From positions 1 through 45,769 of the forward strand of contig CAJXQI010000028.1 in assembly GCA_913058395.1 (NCBI GenBank): DNA of 45,769 nucleotides. Direction: 5' to 3'. The notes under the pieces are model-generated. The model was given only the letters and a program-made list of their open reading frames with translations. It searched no databases and had not been told where the DNA came from. The DNA is from an uncultured Colwellia sp. (lineage in GTDB: Bacteria; Pseudomonadota; Gammaproteobacteria; Enterobacterales; Alteromonadaceae). Shown piece by piece: positions 10,509-20,203 of this stretch (position 1 is the first letter of the stretch; every line of letters begins with the position of its first letter). A program made the position numbers and the translations under genes.

Positions 10509-10611
10509 CTCGCGCCCGCTCGTTGTGAGTGGGATTTAGAAGGCAGTGACGGGTCAAATTTCTGGCCTTGAATTTAATCTTTTATAAGATAATTTAGCGG
10601 AGACATATTAA

Positions 10612-10980
10612 ATGATCCAAATGCAATCACAATTGAACGTAGCTGATAACAGCGGCGCTCGACGTGTACAATGTATAAAGGTTCTTGGTGGTTCGCACCG
10701 TCGCTACGCACGCATTGGTGACATCATTAAAATTGCAGTGAAGGAATCAAATCCTCGCGGCAAAGTTAAAAAAGGTGATGTTCTTACTGCAGTAGTGGTG
10801 CGCACTAAGAAAGGTGTTCGTCGTTCAGATGGTTCTACTATCCGTTTCGATGAAAACGCGGCTGTAATGTTAAATGCTAACTTACAACCAATTGGTACTC
10901 GTATTTTCGGTCCTGTGACTCGTGAACTTCGTAATGAAAAATTCATGAAAATTGTTTCACTTGCACCAGAAGTACTTTAA
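10612..10980 (+). CDS. rplN: 50S ribosomal protein L14
   Basis: Binds 23S rRNA at the subunit interface beside L19 and is the docking site of the silencing factor RsfS. 122 residues, with [20 protein letters not shown] and a C-terminal SLAPEVL closely matching E. coli. First gene of the spc operon, with GCGGAG before the ATG. Confidence 0.97.
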   Translation: MIQMQSQLNVADNSGARRVQCIKVLGGSHRRYARIGDIIKIAVKESNPRGKVKKGDVLTAVVVRTKKGVRRSDGSTIRFDENAAVMLNANLQPIGTRIFGPVTRELRNEKFMKIVSLAPEVL

Positions 10981-10992
10981 GGAGTAACGATA

Positions 10993-11307
10993 ATGGCATC
11001 TAAGATTCGTCGTGATGATGAAGTAATCGTACTTGCAGGCAAAGACAAGGGCAAAACTGGTAAAGTGACCAAAGTTCTTGTTGAAGAAGGCAAAGTATTT
11101 GTTGAAGGTATTAACTTAATCAAAAAGCACACTAAGCCTGTACCTCAGTTACAGCAGCCTGGTGGGATTGTTGAAAAAGAAGCACCTTTACATGTTTCCA
11201 ACATTGCAATTGTTAACCCAGCTAACGGGAAAGCAGATCGTGTTGGTTTTAGAGATGAAGACGGCAAAAAAGTTCGTTTTTTCAAATCTAATAACGAATT
11301 AATATAA
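10993..11307 (+). CDS. rplX: 50S ribosomal protein L24
   Basis: Assembly initiator protein of the 50S subunit, with a KOW motif near the N-terminus ([17 protein letters not shown]). 104 residues, equal to E. coli. AAGGAG precedes the start. It directly precedes the proposed S8 target at the start of rplE. Confidence 0.97.
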   Translation: MASKIRRDDEVIVLAGKDKGKTGKVTKVLVEEGKVFVEGINLIKKHTKPVPQLQQPGGIVEKEAPLHVSNIAIVNPANGKADRVGFRDEDGKKVRFFKSNNELI

Positions 11308-11319
11308 TTGGAGTAAACG

Positions 11320-11362
11320 ATGGCGAAACTGCATGATTTTTACAAAGATACAATTGTTGCAG
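11320..11362 (+). promoter_or_regulatory. Possible S8 repressor site at the rplE start
   Basis: In E. coli, S8 represses the spc operon by binding mRNA that covers the rplE start. Here the first 19 bases of rplE (ATGGCGAAACTGCATGATT) are the same as I recall from E. coli, although synonymous change would be free. CTGCA (11329-11333) can pair with TGCAG (11358-11362), with ATT/AAT inside. No fold was computed, so S8 binding is an inference. Confidence 0.4.
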
Positions 11363-11865
11363 AGCTTCAAAAGAAGTTTGAATACAAAAGTGTCATGCAA
11401 GTCCCTCGGATTGAAAAGATCACCCTTAACATGGGTGTTGGTGAAGCTATTGCTGATAAAAAAGTACTAGAACACGCCACAAATGATCTTACTGCAATCT
11501 CAGGTCAAAAACCTGTTACGACTGTAGCACGCAAATCAGTAGCGGGCTTTAAGATTCGTGAAGGGTACCCTATTGGTACAAAAGTAACTCTACGTGGCGA
11601 ACGTATGTGGGAATTTTTAGAGCGTCTTATCTCTATTTCTATTCCTCGTATCCGCGATTTCCGTGGCTTGAATCCTAAGTCATTCGATGGTCGTGGTAAC
11701 TACAGCATGGGCGTACGTGAGCAGATCATTTTCCCTGAAATCGATTACGATAAAATCGATAAAATTCGCGGAATGGATATCACTATCACTACAAGTGCGA
11801 AGGACAACGAAGAAGGTCATGCATTATTGACTGCCTTCAACTTCCCATTTAAGAAGAAGGTGTAG
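11320..11865 (+). CDS. rplE: 50S ribosomal protein L5
   Basis: Central protuberance protein that binds 5S rRNA with L18 and L25 and contacts P-site tRNA. 181 residues (E. coli 179). [16 protein letters not shown] and [20 protein letters not shown] are family signatures. Its 5' coding end may double as the S8 regulatory site. rpsN follows after 4 bases. Confidence 0.97.
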   Translation: MAKLHDFYKDTIVAELQKKFEYKSVMQVPRIEKITLNMGVGEAIADKKVLEHATNDLTAISGQKPVTTVARKSVAGFKIREGYPIGTKVTLRGERMWEFLERLISISIPRIRDFRGLNPKSFDGRGNYSMGVREQIIFPEIDYDKIDKIRGMDITITTSAKDNEEGHALLTAFNFPFKKKV

Positions 11866-11869
11866 AGTT

Positions 11870-12175
11870 ATGGCTAAAACGTCAATGAAAGCTCGTGAAG
11901 CTAAAAGAACCAAGTTAGTTGCTCAATACGCTGAAAAGCGTAGTGCACTAAAAGCTATCATCTCTGGTGTAAACTCTTCTGAAGAAGAGCGCTGGGATGC
12001 AGTATTGAAACTTCAAGCATTACCTCGTGATTCGAGCAGTAGTCGTCAACGTAACCGTTGTAACATTACTGGCCGTCCACATGGTTACTTACGTAAATTC
12101 GGTTTAAGCCGTATTAAATTACGTGAAACTATGATGCGCGGTGAAGTTCCAGGTCTTAAGAAAGCTAGTTGGTAA
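11870..12175 (+). CDS. rpsN: 30S ribosomal protein S14, zinc-free form
   Basis: 30S head protein. 101 residues in the long C-minus form: the CxxC pairs of the zinc form are missing, and only a single cysteine ([12 protein letters not shown]) is seen. By contrast, the L36 of this locus keeps its zinc ligands. Very short 4-base gap from rplE; followed by rpsH. Confidence 0.97.
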   Translation: MAKTSMKAREAKRTKLVAQYAEKRSALKAIISGVNSSEEERWDAVLKLQALPRDSSSSRQRNRCNITGRPHGYLRKFGLSRIKLRETMMRGEVPGLKKASW

Positions 12176-12194
12176 TTCACGGGAGTAAATGGTT

Positions 12195-12584
12195 ATGATG
12201 ACTGATCCTATCGCGGACATGTTTACACGCATCCGCAACGGTCAATCTGCAGCAAAGACTGCAGTTACAATGCCATCTTCAAAGGTTAAAGTTGCACTTG
12301 CCAACTTGCTTAAAGAAGAAGGTTACATTTCAGAATTTTCAGTTGTTGAAGGTGCTAAACCTGAACTAACTGTTGAGCTGAAATATTTTGAAGGTAAAGA
12401 AGTAATTGAAGTGATCAAACGTGTTTCACGTCCAGGTCTTCGCGTATACAAAGGTGCTCAAGAGCTTCCTAAAGTATTAGCAGGCATGGGTATCGCTATT
12501 ATTTCAACTTCTAAAGGTCTAATGACTGATCGCGCCGCTCGCAATGCGGGTCTTGGCGGTGAAGTTCTTGGTTTCGTAGAGTAA
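12195..12584 (+). CDS. rpsH: 30S ribosomal protein S8
   Basis: Primary 16S-binding protein and, in E. coli, the translational repressor of the spc operon. Three in-frame ATGs occur at 12189, 12195 and 12198. GGGAG at 12181-12185 is 3 bases from the first and 9 from the second, so I take 12195 ([17 protein letters not shown], 129 residues). The C-terminal RNA-binding motif [13 protein letters not shown] is intact. Confidence 0.95.
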   Translation: MMTDPIADMFTRIRNGQSAAKTAVTMPSSKVKVALANLLKEEGYISEFSVVEGAKPELTVELKYFEGKEVIEVIKRVSRPGLRVYKGAQELPKVLAGMGIAIISTSKGLMTDRAARNAGLGGEVLGFVE

Positions 12585-12596
12585 AGGAGCAGAATT

Positions 12597-13130
12597 ATGT
12601 CTCGTGTTGCAAAAGCACCTGTCGCAATTCCTGCTGGCGTTACTATTACGTTATCAGGTCAAGACATTAAAGTTAAAGGTCCAGTAGGCGAACTTTCTCG
12701 CACGATCCATAGCGACGTTGTTATTTCTCAAGAAGAAAATAACATTGTTACTAATATCGTTGCTGATGTTAAAGGCGCTTGGGCTCAAGCCGGTACTGCA
12801 CGTGCTTTGATCAATAATATGGTTGAAGGTGTAAGTAAAGGTTTTGAAAAGAAATTAGTTTTAAACGGTGTTGGTTACCGTGCTAAAGCCGCAGGTAAGA
12901 ACTTAAACTTATCTTTAGGCTTTTCACACCCGGTTGACCACGCTATTCCTGAAGGAATTACCGTTGAAACTCCTAGCCAAACTGAAATCACGCTGAAAGG
13001 CGCTGACAAACAGTTAGTTGGTCAAACAGCAGCGAACATTCGCGCTTACCGTAAGCCAGAGCCTTATAAAGGTAAAGGTATTCGTTATAGCGATGAGCAT
13101 GTTCGTCGTAAAGAAGCTAAGAAAAAGTAG
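12597..13130 (+). CDS. rplF: 50S ribosomal protein L6
   Basis: Two-domain protein at the base of the L7/L12 stalk, near the sarcin-ricin loop where EF-G and EF-Tu act. 177 residues, equal to E. coli. The C-terminal [14 protein letters not shown] is the family signature. AAGGAG precedes the ATG at a good distance. Confidence 0.97.
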   Translation: MSRVAKAPVAIPAGVTITLSGQDIKVKGPVGELSRTIHSDVVISQEENNIVTNIVADVKGAWAQAGTARALINNMVEGVSKGFEKKLVLNGVGYRAKAAGKNLNLSLGFSHPVDHAIPEGITVETPSQTEITLKGADKQLVGQTAANIRAYRKPEPYKGKGIRYSDEHVRRKEAKKK

Positions 13131-13139
13131 GGTAATACG

Positions 13140-13493
13140 ATGGATAAGAAAACATCTCGTTTGCGCCGCGCTAAACGCGCTCGTGCAAAAATTAGCGAGC
13201 TGGGTGCGAATCGTTTAGTCGTACACCGTACTCCTCGCCATATTTACGCGCAATTGATCGCTCCAACTGGTTCTGAAGTAATCGCATCAGCGTCTACTTT
13301 AGACAAAGAAGTTAGTGCTCAGTTAGAGAAAACAGGTAACGTTGAAGCAGCTACGGCTGTAGGTAAAGCAATTGCAGAACGTGCAGTAGCTAAAGGCATC
13401 TCTAAAGTTGCTTTTGACCGTTCAGGTTTCCGTTACCATGGTCGCGTGAAAGCGTTAGCAGATGCAGCTCGTGAAGCTGGTCTTCAGTTTTAG
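13140..13493 (+). CDS. rplR: 50S ribosomal protein L18
   Basis: Binds 5S rRNA and brings it into the central protuberance. 117 residues, equal to E. coli, with the [14 protein letters not shown] core and C-terminal [21 protein letters not shown]. It precedes rpsE by 9 bases. Confidence 0.97.
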   Translation: MDKKTSRLRRAKRARAKISELGANRLVVHRTPRHIYAQLIAPTGSEVIASASTLDKEVSAQLEKTGNVEAATAVGKAIAERAVAKGISKVAFDRSGFRYHGRVKALADAAREAGLQF

Positions 13494-13502
13494 GGGTTGA
13501 TA

Positions 13503-14012
13503 ATGGCTAATCATAATCAAGAAAACTCACAACAAAGTGATATGGCTGAAAAGCTAATCGCAGTTAACCGTGTATCAAAAGTGGTTAAAGGTGGTCGTAT
13601 TTTCAGTTTCACAGCACTAACAGTAGTTGGTGATGGCGCTGGTCGCGTTGGTTTTGGTTACGGTAAAGCACGTGAAGTGCCTGCTGCAATCCAAAAAGCA
13701 ATGGAAAAAGCACGTCGTAACTTAGTAACCGTTGATTTGAAGGGTACTACTCTTCAGCATGCTATCAAAGGCAAGCACTCTGGTTCTAAAGTTTACATGC
13801 AACCAGCTTCTGAAGGTACAGGTATCATCGCCGGTGGCGCGATGCGTGCAGTACTAGAAGTTGCAGGCGTACAGAACGTATTGTCAAAAGCATACGGTTC
13901 TACCAACCCAATCAACGTAGTTCGCGCTACTGTTTCTGCTCTTGCGAATATGCATTCGCCTGAAGCTGTTGCAGCTAAACGTGGCAAAAGCGTTTCAGAC
14001 ATTTTGGGGTAA
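13503..14012 (+). CDS. rpsE: 30S ribosomal protein S5
   Basis: Shapes the mRNA entry channel with S3 and S4; mutations affect fidelity and spectinomycin response. I take the ATG at 13503 ([14 protein letters not shown], 169 residues) over the in-frame TTG at 13497, because AGGGG ends just upstream and no S5 starts with the extra residues. The N-terminus before [16 protein letters not shown] is polar and glutamine/asparagine-rich. rpmD starts 6 bases after the stop. Confidence 0.96.
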   Translation: MANHNQENSQQSDMAEKLIAVNRVSKVVKGGRIFSFTALTVVGDGAGRVGFGYGKAREVPAAIQKAMEKARRNLVTVDLKGTTLQHAIKGKHSGSKVYMQPASEGTGIIAGGAMRAVLEVAGVQNVLSKAYGSTNPINVVRATVSALANMHSPEAVAAKRGKSVSDILG

Positions 14013-14018
14013 TTGAGC

Positions 14019-14198
14019 ATGGCTAAAACAGTTAGAATAACTCAGTTAAAAAGTTCTATCGGTCGTTTACCGAAGCATAGAGCTACATTAAAAGGTCTTG
14101 GTTTACGTCGTATTCGTCATACAGTAGAGTTAGAAGATACTCCTGCTGTACGTGGTATGATCAATCAAGTATCTTATATGATTAAGGTGGAGGATTAA
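14019..14198 (+). CDS. rpmD: 50S ribosomal protein L30
   Basis: Small 50S protein found in most but not all bacteria. ATG at 14019 gives 59 residues, as in E. coli. An in-frame TTG six bases earlier directly abuts the rpsE stop and is unlikely. The likely ribosome site GGGGT overlaps the rpsE stop region, implying coupling. Confidence 0.96.
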   Translation: MAKTVRITQLKSSIGRLPKHRATLKGLGLRRIRHTVELEDTPAVRGMINQVSYMIKVED

Positions 14199-14200
14199 TA

Positions 14201-14635
14201 ATGCATTTAAATACTTTATCTCCTGCACCAGGTGCTAAGAAAGCCAAGAAACGCTGTGGTCGTGGTATTGGTTCTGGCATAGGTAAAACAGGTGGTCGTG
14301 GTCACAAAGGTCAGAAGTCTCGTTCTGGCGGTAGTGTACGTCCTGGTTTCGAAGGTGGTCAAATGCCATTGAAACAACGTTTACCTAAGTTTGGTTTCAC
14401 GTCACGTAAATCTTTAGTTCGCGCTGAAGTACGTTTACATGAGCTAAACAACATCACTGGTGATGTTGTCGATATCTTTGCCCTTAAAGATGCTAACTTA
14501 ATCACACGTAACATTGTGTCTGTGAAAATCATGCTTTCTGGTGAAATCACACGTCCACTTACAGTTCGTGGTTTAAGTGTTACTAAAGGCGCACGTGCAG
14601 CTATTGAAGCAGCAGGCGGAAAAATCGAGGAATAG
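14201..14635 (+). CDS. rplO: 50S ribosomal protein L15
   Basis: Late assembly protein. 144 residues, equal to E. coli. The glycine/arginine-rich N-terminus ([18 protein letters not shown]) threads into 23S rRNA. It starts 2 bases after the rpmD stop. secY starts 7 bases after its end. Confidence 0.97.
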   Translation: MHLNTLSPAPGAKKAKKRCGRGIGSGIGKTGGRGHKGQKSRSGGSVRPGFEGGQMPLKQRLPKFGFTSRKSLVRAEVRLHELNNITGDVVDIFALKDANLITRNIVSVKIMLSGEITRPLTVRGLSVTKGARAAIEAAGGKIEE

Positions 14636-14642
14636 TACGGTT

Positions 14643-15968
14643 ATGGCTACACCAGGAATGGATAATAAAGCGCAAGGCGGTTTGTCTGAGCTTAAACAAA
14701 GATTGTGGTTTGTATTCGGTGCACTTATTGTGTTTCGTTTGGGATCATTTGTGCCAATCCCTGGTATTGACGCCGCTGTATTAGCTCAGTTGTTCGATCA
14801 ACAAAAGGGCACCATTGTAGAAATGTTTAACATGTTCTCTGGTGGTGCACTTGAGCGAGCCTCAGTATTGGCACTTGGTATTATGCCGTACATCTCAGCT
14901 TCCATTATTATGCAATTGCTTACTGTGGTTCATCCCGCAATGGCAGAGCTTAAGAAAGAAGGTGAAGCTGGACGTCGTAAAATCAGCCAATACACCCGCT
15001 ACGGCACTTTAGTTCTAGCGACTGTACAATCAATTGCAATAGCAAAAAGTTTACCGGGAATGATGCCAGGTCTAGTAATGGACGCAGGTTTCGGATTCTA
15101 CTTTGCTGCGGTAGTAAGTTTGGTTACTGGTACCATGTTTTTAATGTGGTTAGGTGAGCAAATTACTGAACGCGGTATTGGTAACGGTATTTCTATTTTG
15201 ATATTTGCAGGTATTGTTGCTGGTATGCCGTCAGCTGTTGGTCAAACAGCAGAAGCGGCGCGTCAAGGTGAATTGCACTTATTAGTATTATTGCTAATTG
15301 GCGTAATTATATTTGCTACAACTTTCTTTGTAGTATTTGTGGAACGTGGTCAACGACGTATTGTTGTTAACTATGCTAAGCGTCAGCAAGGCCGTAAGGT
15401 ATTCGCTGCGCAAAGTACACATTTACCATTAAAAGTGAATATGGCAGGTGTTATTCCACCAATTTTCGCCTCAAGTATTATCTTGTTCCCTGGCACGCTT
15501 GCGAGCTGGTTTGGACAAGGTGACGGTATGGTTGCTGATTTCCTACAAGAAGTATCAATTGCTATTTCTCCAGGACAGCCACTGTACGTAATGTTACTTG
15601 CAGCAGCGATAATATTTTTCTGTTTCTTTTACACGGCTCTTGTTTTCAATCCGCGTGAAACTGCAGATAACCTTAAAAAATCTGGTGCGTTTATTCCTGG
15701 GATTCGTCCTGGTGAGCAAACGTCAAAATATATCGATAAAGTAATGACTCGCTTAACCCTAGTTGGTGCGATGTATATTACCTTTATCTGTTTAGTACCT
15801 CAGTTTATTATCATGGCATGGGACGTTAATTTTTACTTTGGCGGCACATCACTACTAATTATAGTAGTTGTGATAATGGATTTTATGGCACAAGTACAAA
15901 CGCATTTGATGTCTCATCAATATGACAATGTACTTAAAAAAGCAAACCTTAAGGGCTACGGTCGTTAG
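14643..15968 (+). CDS. secY: Preprotein translocase subunit SecY
   Basis: Channel-forming subunit of the SecYEG inner-membrane translocon. I place the start at ATG 14643 ([13 protein letters not shown], 441 residues; E. coli 443). The frame is open 22 codons further up, but that lies inside rplO and has no homologous N-terminus. Ten membrane helices are expected. Seen: the plug and TM2 region [13 protein letters not shown] and [14 protein letters not shown], the cytoplasmic loop [24 protein letters not shown] that contacts SecA and the ribosome, and [15 protein letters not shown]. Last but one gene of the spc operon; rpmJ follows. Confidence 0.98.
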   Translation: MATPGMDNKAQGGLSELKQRLWFVFGALIVFRLGSFVPIPGIDAAVLAQLFDQQKGTIVEMFNMFSGGALERASVLALGIMPYISASIIMQLLTVVHPAMAELKKEGEAGRRKISQYTRYGTLVLATVQSIAIAKSLPGMMPGLVMDAGFGFYFAAVVSLVTGTMFLMWLGEQITERGIGNGISILIFAGIVAGMPSAVGQTAEAARQGELHLLVLLLIGVIIFATTFFVVFVERGQRRIVVNYAKRQQGRKVFAAQSTHLPLKVNMAGVIPPIFASSIILFPGTLASWFGQGDGMVADFLQEVSIAISPGQPLYVMLLAAAIIFFCFFYTALVFNPRETADNLKKSGAFIPGIRPGEQTSKYIDKVMTRLTLVGAMYITFICLVPQFIIMAWDVNFYFGGTSLLIIVVVIMDFMAQVQTHLMSHQYDNVLKKANLKGYGR

Positions 15969-15996
15969 ACCAAGTCATTAGGTAACGGAGTATAAA

Positions 15997-16110
15997 ATGA
16001 AAGTACGTGCATCCGTAAAAAAGATTTGTCGTAACTGTAAAGTTGTTAAACGTGCTGGTGTTGTTCGCGTAATCTGCGAAGAGCCAAAGCATAAACAACG
16101 TCAAGGTTAG
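15997..16110 (+). CDS. rpmJ: 50S ribosomal protein L36, zinc-binding form
   Basis: A 37-residue gene: [17 protein letters not shown], ending HKQRQG. C11, C14, C27 and H32 form the zinc ribbon of the C-plus type. GGTAACGGAG ends 6 bases before the ATG. It sits between secY and the alpha operon, as in other gammaproteobacteria. With a zinc L36 but a zinc-free S14, the locus is mixed in zinc use. Confidence 0.96.
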   Translation: MKVRASVKKICRNCKVVKRAGVVRVICEEPKHKQRQG

Positions 16111-16143
16111 TATTGACCTTAGCGAAAGCTAGATCTTTTAGAA

Positions 16144-16172
16144 GTGGTATTATGCAGATAATTCTGTATAAT
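16144..16172 (+). promoter_or_regulatory. alpha operon promoter
   Basis: TATAAT at 16167-16172, directly preceded by TG. The hexamer 17 bp upstream (GTGGTA) is a poor -35. Expected start near 16180, just before the pseudoknot leader. Read-through from spc is also possible, because no strong terminator follows rpmJ. Confidence 0.55.
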
Positions 16173-16179
16173 GCCGCTT

Positions 16180-16268
16180 CGATTTGCAAAGAAATGCGGC
16201 TGGTTGAGTATCCTAACGGGCTTTTCAACTGGTAAATTTTAATTTAAAAATAGGAGATGTGTTTAGTG
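16180..16268 (+). promoter_or_regulatory. alpha operon leader pseudoknot (S4-responsive)
   Basis: Close match to the E. coli alpha leader (Rfam Alpha_RBS): TTGAGTATCCT, then AACGGGCTTTTCAA, then TAGGAG and a GTG start. In E. coli this RNA folds into a nested pseudoknot covering the rpsM start, and S4 traps it in a repressed state. The arrangement is retained here, with the S4 gene three cistrons downstream, so the same feedback is expected. Confidence 0.85.
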
Positions 16269-16622
16269 GCCCGTATCGCTGGCATTAACATCCCTGATCG
16301 TAAGCATGCAGTAATAGCCATTACTGCGATCTTCGGTATCGGAGCTACACGTGCGAAAGCAATTTGTGCAGCTACTGGTATTGCAGAGTCAACTAAGATC
16401 AGTGAATTGGACGAAGCTCAAATTGATTTGCTTCGTGCAGAAGTGGATAAATACACCGTTGAAGGTGATTTACGCCGTGAAGTTTCAATGAACATTAAAC
16501 GTCTTATGGATTTAGGTTGTTACCGTGGCATTCGTCACCGTCGCAGTCTTCCTCTACGTGGTCAACGCACTAAAACTAATGCGCGCACCCGTAAAGGTCC
16601 TCGTAAGCCAATTAAGAAGTAA
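16266..16622 (+). CDS. rpsM: 30S ribosomal protein S13 (GTG start)
   Basis: 30S head protein forming the A-site finger bridge and contacting P-site tRNA through its basic tail. The start is GTG at 16266, giving [16 protein letters not shown] and 118 residues, exactly the E. coli length. The in-frame ATG at 16257 directly abuts AGGAG (16252-16256) and cannot be used, while GTG is 9 bases away. E. coli also uses GTG here, inside the same pseudoknot. The C-terminus [15 protein letters not shown] is conserved. Confidence 0.96.
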   Translation: MARIAGINIPDRKHAVIAITAIFGIGATRAKAICAATGIAESTKISELDEAQIDLLRAEVDKYTVEGDLRREVSMNIKRLMDLGCYRGIRHRRSLPLRGQRTKTNARTRKGPRKPIKK

Positions 16623-16635
16623 GAGGAACTAGACA

Positions 16636-17025
16636 ATGGCTAAAACACCAGTTAAAACGCGTAAACGCGTTAAAAAACAAGTTGCTGATGGCATGGCTCA
16701 TATCCATGCGTCTTTCAACAACACAATCGTGACTCTTACAGATCGCCAAGGTAACGCTTTATCTTGGGCAACTGCAGGTGGTTCAGGTTTCCGTGGTTCA
16801 CGTAAATCTACTCCATTCGCTGCACAGGTTGCTGCTGATCGTGCTGGTAAAACTGCACAAGAGTTTGGTTTGAAGAATATTGAAGTGTTCGTTAAAGGTC
16901 CAGGTCCAGGTCGTGAATCTGCTATCCGTGCCTTAAATGCTGCTGGTTTTAAAATCACCAACATTACTGACGTTACACCTATTCCTCATAATGGTTGTCG
17001 TCCTCCTAAGAAACGTCGCGTTTAA
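16636..17025 (+). CDS. rpsK: 30S ribosomal protein S11
   Basis: Platform protein contacting mRNA at the E site. 129 residues, equal to E. coli. It ends in [18 protein letters not shown], with the Asn-Gly pair that becomes isoaspartate in E. coli S11. Second gene of the alpha operon. Confidence 0.97.
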   Translation: MAKTPVKTRKRVKKQVADGMAHIHASFNNTIVTLTDRQGNALSWATAGGSGFRGSRKSTPFAAQVAADRAGKTAQEFGLKNIEVFVKGPGPGRESAIRALNAAGFKITNITDVTPIPHNGCRPPKKRRV

Positions 17026-17058
17026 TCGCTCTTTGTTAGGAATGTTGGAGAAAGTAAA

Positions 17059-17679
17059 ATGGCAAGATATTTAGGTCCTAAGTTAAAGCTTAGTCGTCGC
17101 GAAGGTACAGATTTGTTCCTTAAAAGCGGTGTTAGAGCAATTGACACTAAATGTAAAATCGAAACTATTCCAGGTCAACATGGCGCCCGTCGCGGTCGTT
17201 TGTCTGATTACGGTATTCAGCTTCGTGAAAAACAGAAAGTTCGTCGTATCTATGGCGTACTAGAAAAACAATTCCGCAACTACTATAAAGAAGCGGCTCG
17301 TCTAAAAGGCAATACGGGTGAAAACTTGTTGCAACTTTTAGAGAAACGTCTTGACAACGTAGTATACCGTATGGGCTATGCAAGCACTCGTGCTGAAGCT
17401 CGTCAACTAGTTAGCCATAAAGCTATCGTAGTTAACGGTGTTGTTGTTAATATTCCATCTTTCACTGTTAAAGCCGAAGATGTAGTTTCTGTACGTGAAA
17501 AGTCTAAAACTCAAGCGCGTATTATCGCTGCTTTAGAATTAGCTGAGCAACGTGAGAAGCCAGTTTGGGTTGAAGTAGATAACAAGAAACTTGAAGGCGT
17601 TTTCAAACGTGTTCCTGATCGTTCTGACCTATCTGCCGAAATTAATGAACAGTTGATTGTTGAACTTTACTCTAAGTAA
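17059..17679 (+). CDS. rpsD: 30S ribosomal protein S4
   Basis: Primary 16S-binding protein that nucleates the 30S body, a fidelity determinant with S5, and in E. coli the translational repressor of the alpha operon and an antitermination factor for rrn. 206 residues, equal to E. coli. The S4 RNA-binding domain lies at about 96-156 ([20 protein letters not shown]). TTGGAG precedes the ATG. Confidence 0.98.
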   Translation: MARYLGPKLKLSRREGTDLFLKSGVRAIDTKCKIETIPGQHGARRGRLSDYGIQLREKQKVRRIYGVLEKQFRNYYKEAARLKGNTGENLLQLLEKRLDNVVYRMGYASTRAEARQLVSHKAIVVNGVVVNIPSFTVKAEDVVSVREKSKTQARIIAALELAEQREKPVWVEVDNKKLEGVFKRVPDRSDLSAEINEQLIVELYSK

Positions 17680-17704
17680 AGTTGCACTTTAAGAGAGGAC
17701 AAAC

Positions 17705-18694
17705 ATGCAGGGTTCTGTAACCGAATTCCTTAGACCACGATTGGTTGATATCGAAACTGTTAGCACTACTCGTGCTAAAGTAACTTTAGAGCCATTAGAA
17801 CGTGGTTTTGGTCACACTTTAGGTAATGCGTTACGCCGCATTCTTTTATCTTCAATGCCAGGTTGTGCTGTAACTGAAGTTGAAATTGACGGTGTACTTC
17901 ATGAGTACAGCAGTAAAGAAGGTGTGCAAGAAGACATCATCGAAATACTGTTAAACCTTAAGGGACTAGCTATAAGTTTAGAAGGCAAAGATCAAGCTGT
18001 TCTTACCTTAACTAAGTCCGGTGAAGGCCCTGTAACGGCAGCCGATATCCAACATGATGGTGATGTAGAAATTGCAAATCCAGCACATGTAATCTGTCAT
18101 TTGACAGGTGATGGCTCTATCAGTATGCGTATTAAGGTTGAAATGGGACGTGGTTATGTTCCTGCTTCAGCTAGACGTGATGCCGAGGAAGAAGATCGTG
18201 CAATCGGACGTTTGTTAGTAGATGCTTCATTCAGTCCAGTTGTAAGAATTGCCTATGATGTTGATTCTGCACGTGTTGAACAACGTACAGATTTGGACAA
18301 ACTGGTATTAGACATGGAAACTAACGGTACGTTAGATCCTGAAGAAGCAATTCGTCGTGCTTCAACAATTTTAGCTGAACAGCTAGATGCGTTTGTAGAG
18401 CTTCGTGATGTGACTGAAGTTGAACCAAAAGAGGAAAAACCACTGTTTGATCCTATTTTGCTTCGTCCTGTTGATGACCTTGAACTTACTGTTCGTTCAG
18501 CAAACTGTTTAAAAGCAGAAGCAATTCAATATATTGGCGATTTAGTACAGCGTGCTGAAGTTGAACTTCTTAAAACACCTAATTTAGGTAAGAAGTCTTT
18601 AACAGAAATCAAAGACGTTTTGGCGTCTCGTGGTTTGTCACTAGGTATGCGCCTAGAAAACTGGCCACCTGAAAGCATAGCTGATAACGACTAA
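17705..18694 (+). CDS. rpoA: RNA polymerase subunit alpha
   Basis: Scaffold for core polymerase assembly and target of activators and UP elements. 329 residues, equal to E. coli. The N-terminal dimer domain has [19 protein letters not shown]. The linker (about 235-250) is acidic. The C-terminal domain ([14 protein letters not shown] to [10 protein letters not shown]) keeps the DNA-binding RSANCL segment that contains the equivalent of E. coli R265. It lies between rpsD and rplQ, as in all gammaproteobacterial alpha operons. Confidence 0.98.
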   Translation: MQGSVTEFLRPRLVDIETVSTTRAKVTLEPLERGFGHTLGNALRRILLSSMPGCAVTEVEIDGVLHEYSSKEGVQEDIIEILLNLKGLAISLEGKDQAVLTLTKSGEGPVTAADIQHDGDVEIANPAHVICHLTGDGSISMRIKVEMGRGYVPASARRDAEEEDRAIGRLLVDASFSPVVRIAYDVDSARVEQRTDLDKLVLDMETNGTLDPEEAIRRASTILAEQLDAFVELRDVTEVEPKEEKPLFDPILLRPVDDLELTVRSANCLKAEAIQYIGDLVQRAEVELLKTPNLGKKSLTEIKDVLASRGLSLGMRLENWPPESIADND

Positions 18695-18737
18695 GTCGAT
18701 CATCGTTTTTTTTAATAGTTGAGATAAGGATTAACTT

Positions 18738-19145
18738 ATGCGCCATCGTAAAAGCGGTCGCCAGTTAAACCGTAATAGCAGTCATCGCCAGGCGATGTTC
18801 CGCAATATGGCAAGTTCATTAGTAAAGCACGGTTTGATCAAAACTACCGTTGCTAAAGCTAAAGAACTACGTCGCGTTGTTGAGCCACTAATTACATTGG
18901 CCAAAACCGACAGTGTTGCAAATCGCCGTTTAGCGTTTGCTCGTACACAAGATAAAGAAGTAGTAGGTATTTTATTCAACGAACTTGGTGCTCGTTACCA
19001 AGAACGTCCAGGTGGTTACACTCGCATCTTAAAATGTGGTTTCCGTACTGGTGATAAAGCTCCTATGGCTTACGTTGAGCTTGTAGACCGCCCAGTAGTA
19101 GAAGATGCTCCTGAAGTAGTTGAAGAAGCTAGCGCAGAAGCATAA
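18738..19145 (+). CDS. rplQ: 50S ribosomal protein L17
   Basis: Lies around the tunnel exit. 135 residues against 127 in E. coli; the extra length is an acidic, alanine-rich tail ([14 protein letters not shown]). Core [24 protein letters not shown] is invariant. Last gene of the alpha operon, with TAAGGA before the ATG and a strong terminator after the stop. Confidence 0.97.
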   Translation: MRHRKSGRQLNRNSSHRQAMFRNMASSLVKHGLIKTTVAKAKELRRVVEPLITLAKTDSVANRRLAFARTQDKEVVGILFNELGARYQERPGGYTRILKCGFRTGDKAPMAYVELVDRPVVEDAPEVVEEASAEA

Positions 19146-19181
19146 TTTAGTACTTGTACTAAGTTTGTTCTGACAAAATTG

Positions 19182-19208
19182 AAAGCGGAGCTTAGGCTCC
19201 GCTTTTTT
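19182..19208 (+). terminator. Terminator of the alpha operon
   Basis: Stem AAAGCGGAGC (19182-19191), loop TTAG (19192-19195), stem GCTCCGCTTT (19196-19205), ending in a six-T run. It closes the long ribosomal block. Confidence 0.9.
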
Positions 19209-19301
19209 GTGTCTGCAATTTAATAAGATTTTCTAAAAACTTGACCCGTCAAGTAATACCTCGTATAACAATTATCCACGCTCTTTTAGGTCAAACTATT
19301 T

Positions 19302-20201
19302 ATGTCGTCTCGTAATCCAATCATTGCTGTTACCGGTTCATCTGGCGCAGGTACCTCAACGACTACCGAATCGTTTGAGCATATTTTTCGCTCACTTGGT
19401 ATTTCTTCGGCAACTGTAGAAGGTGATAGCTTTCATCGCTACTCTCGACAAGAAATGGATCTAGAGAAACGTAAGGCTCGTGAAGAACAACGTAATGTCA
19501 GTTATTTTGGTGATGCTGCGAATGATTTTGACGCTTTAGAAAAACTTTTTAAAGATTATTCTGAAACCGGTAAGGGTAAAATGCGCCGTTATTTGCATAC
19601 CTTTGATGAAGCTGTCCCTTACAATCAAATGCCAGGAACCTTTACACCATGGGAAGAATTAGGTGAGGGTACTGATTTATTATTTTATGAAGGTTTACAT
19701 GGTGGCGTAGTGACCGAAAAAAACGACGTTGCTAAGCATGTAGATTTACTTATTGGTATGGTACCAATTGTTAACCTTGAATGGATTCAAAAAATAATTC
19801 GAGACACCAACCAACGCGGTCATAGTCGAGAAGCGGTTACCGCTAGTATTGTTAGAAGTATGGAAGACTACATTTCTTTTATCACACCGCAGTTTTCTCG
19901 CACACATATTAACTTTCAGCGTGTACCTACGGTAGATACTTCAAACCCTTTTAGTGCGAAAGCGATCCCAACTTTAGATGAGAGCTTTGTCGTTATAAGG
20001 TGTCGGGAATCTAGTCATTTAGATTTTCCTTATTACCTTAGTATGATTGATGGTGCTTTTATGTCGCGTATGAATACACTGGTAGTGCCTGGCGGAAAAA
20101 TGGGCTTAGCTATGGAGCTGATATTAACACCGTTAATAAAAGACATAATGTATAAGAAAAGCGAAGCAAATAAACAATTAGATTGGATGAGCGATTTATA
20201 G
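19302..20201 (+). CDS. prkB: Phosphoribulokinase-family protein PrkB
   Basis: P-loop kinase of the phosphoribulokinase/uridine kinase family. Seen: Walker A GSSGAGTSTT (about 12-21), a DSFHRYSR substrate loop, and the conserved blocks YLHTFDEAVPYNQ, FYEGLHGG, PTVDTSNPF and LVVPGGKMGLAMEL that match E. coli PrkB closely. 299 residues, slightly longer than E. coli (289). Nothing nearby suggests a Calvin cycle, and the physiological substrate of this heterotrophic type is not established. In enterics prkB neighbours yhfA and crp; here yhfA is close but on the other strand, and crp is not in the window. Confidence 0.93.
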   Translation: MSSRNPIIAVTGSSGAGTSTTTESFEHIFRSLGISSATVEGDSFHRYSRQEMDLEKRKAREEQRNVSYFGDAANDFDALEKLFKDYSETGKGKMRRYLHTFDEAVPYNQMPGTFTPWEELGEGTDLLFYEGLHGGVVTEKNDVAKHVDLLIGMVPIVNLEWIQKIIRDTNQRGHSREAVTASIVRSMEDYISFITPQFSRTHINFQRVPTVDTSNPFSAKAIPTLDESFVVIRCRESSHLDFPYYLSMIDGAFMSRMNTLVVPGGKMGLAMELILTPLIKDIMYKKSEANKQLDWMSDL

Positions 20202-20203
20202 GC

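Larger units (their letters stand above)
10185..10611. other. Gap between S10 and spc operons
   Basis: 427 bp without a gene. It contains the S10 terminator, an AT-rich stretch (about 10245-10390), a small inverted repeat CTACTT-ATCT-AAGTAG (about 10391-10406), the spc promoter and the spc leader. At the expected 5' end of the spc message, CCCGCTC (10515-10521) pairs with GAGTGGG (10527-10533) in a small hairpin. I see nothing coding. Confidence 0.7.

Noticed and set aside
16046-16228. 60-codon minus-strand reading frame over rpmJ and the alpha leader
   Set aside because: It lies antisense to L36 and to a conserved regulatory RNA, so a shadow is the better explanation.
19302-20201. Calvin-cycle phosphoribulokinase
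   Set aside because: The sequence is of the heterotrophic PrkB type, and no RuBisCO or other Calvin genes are present.
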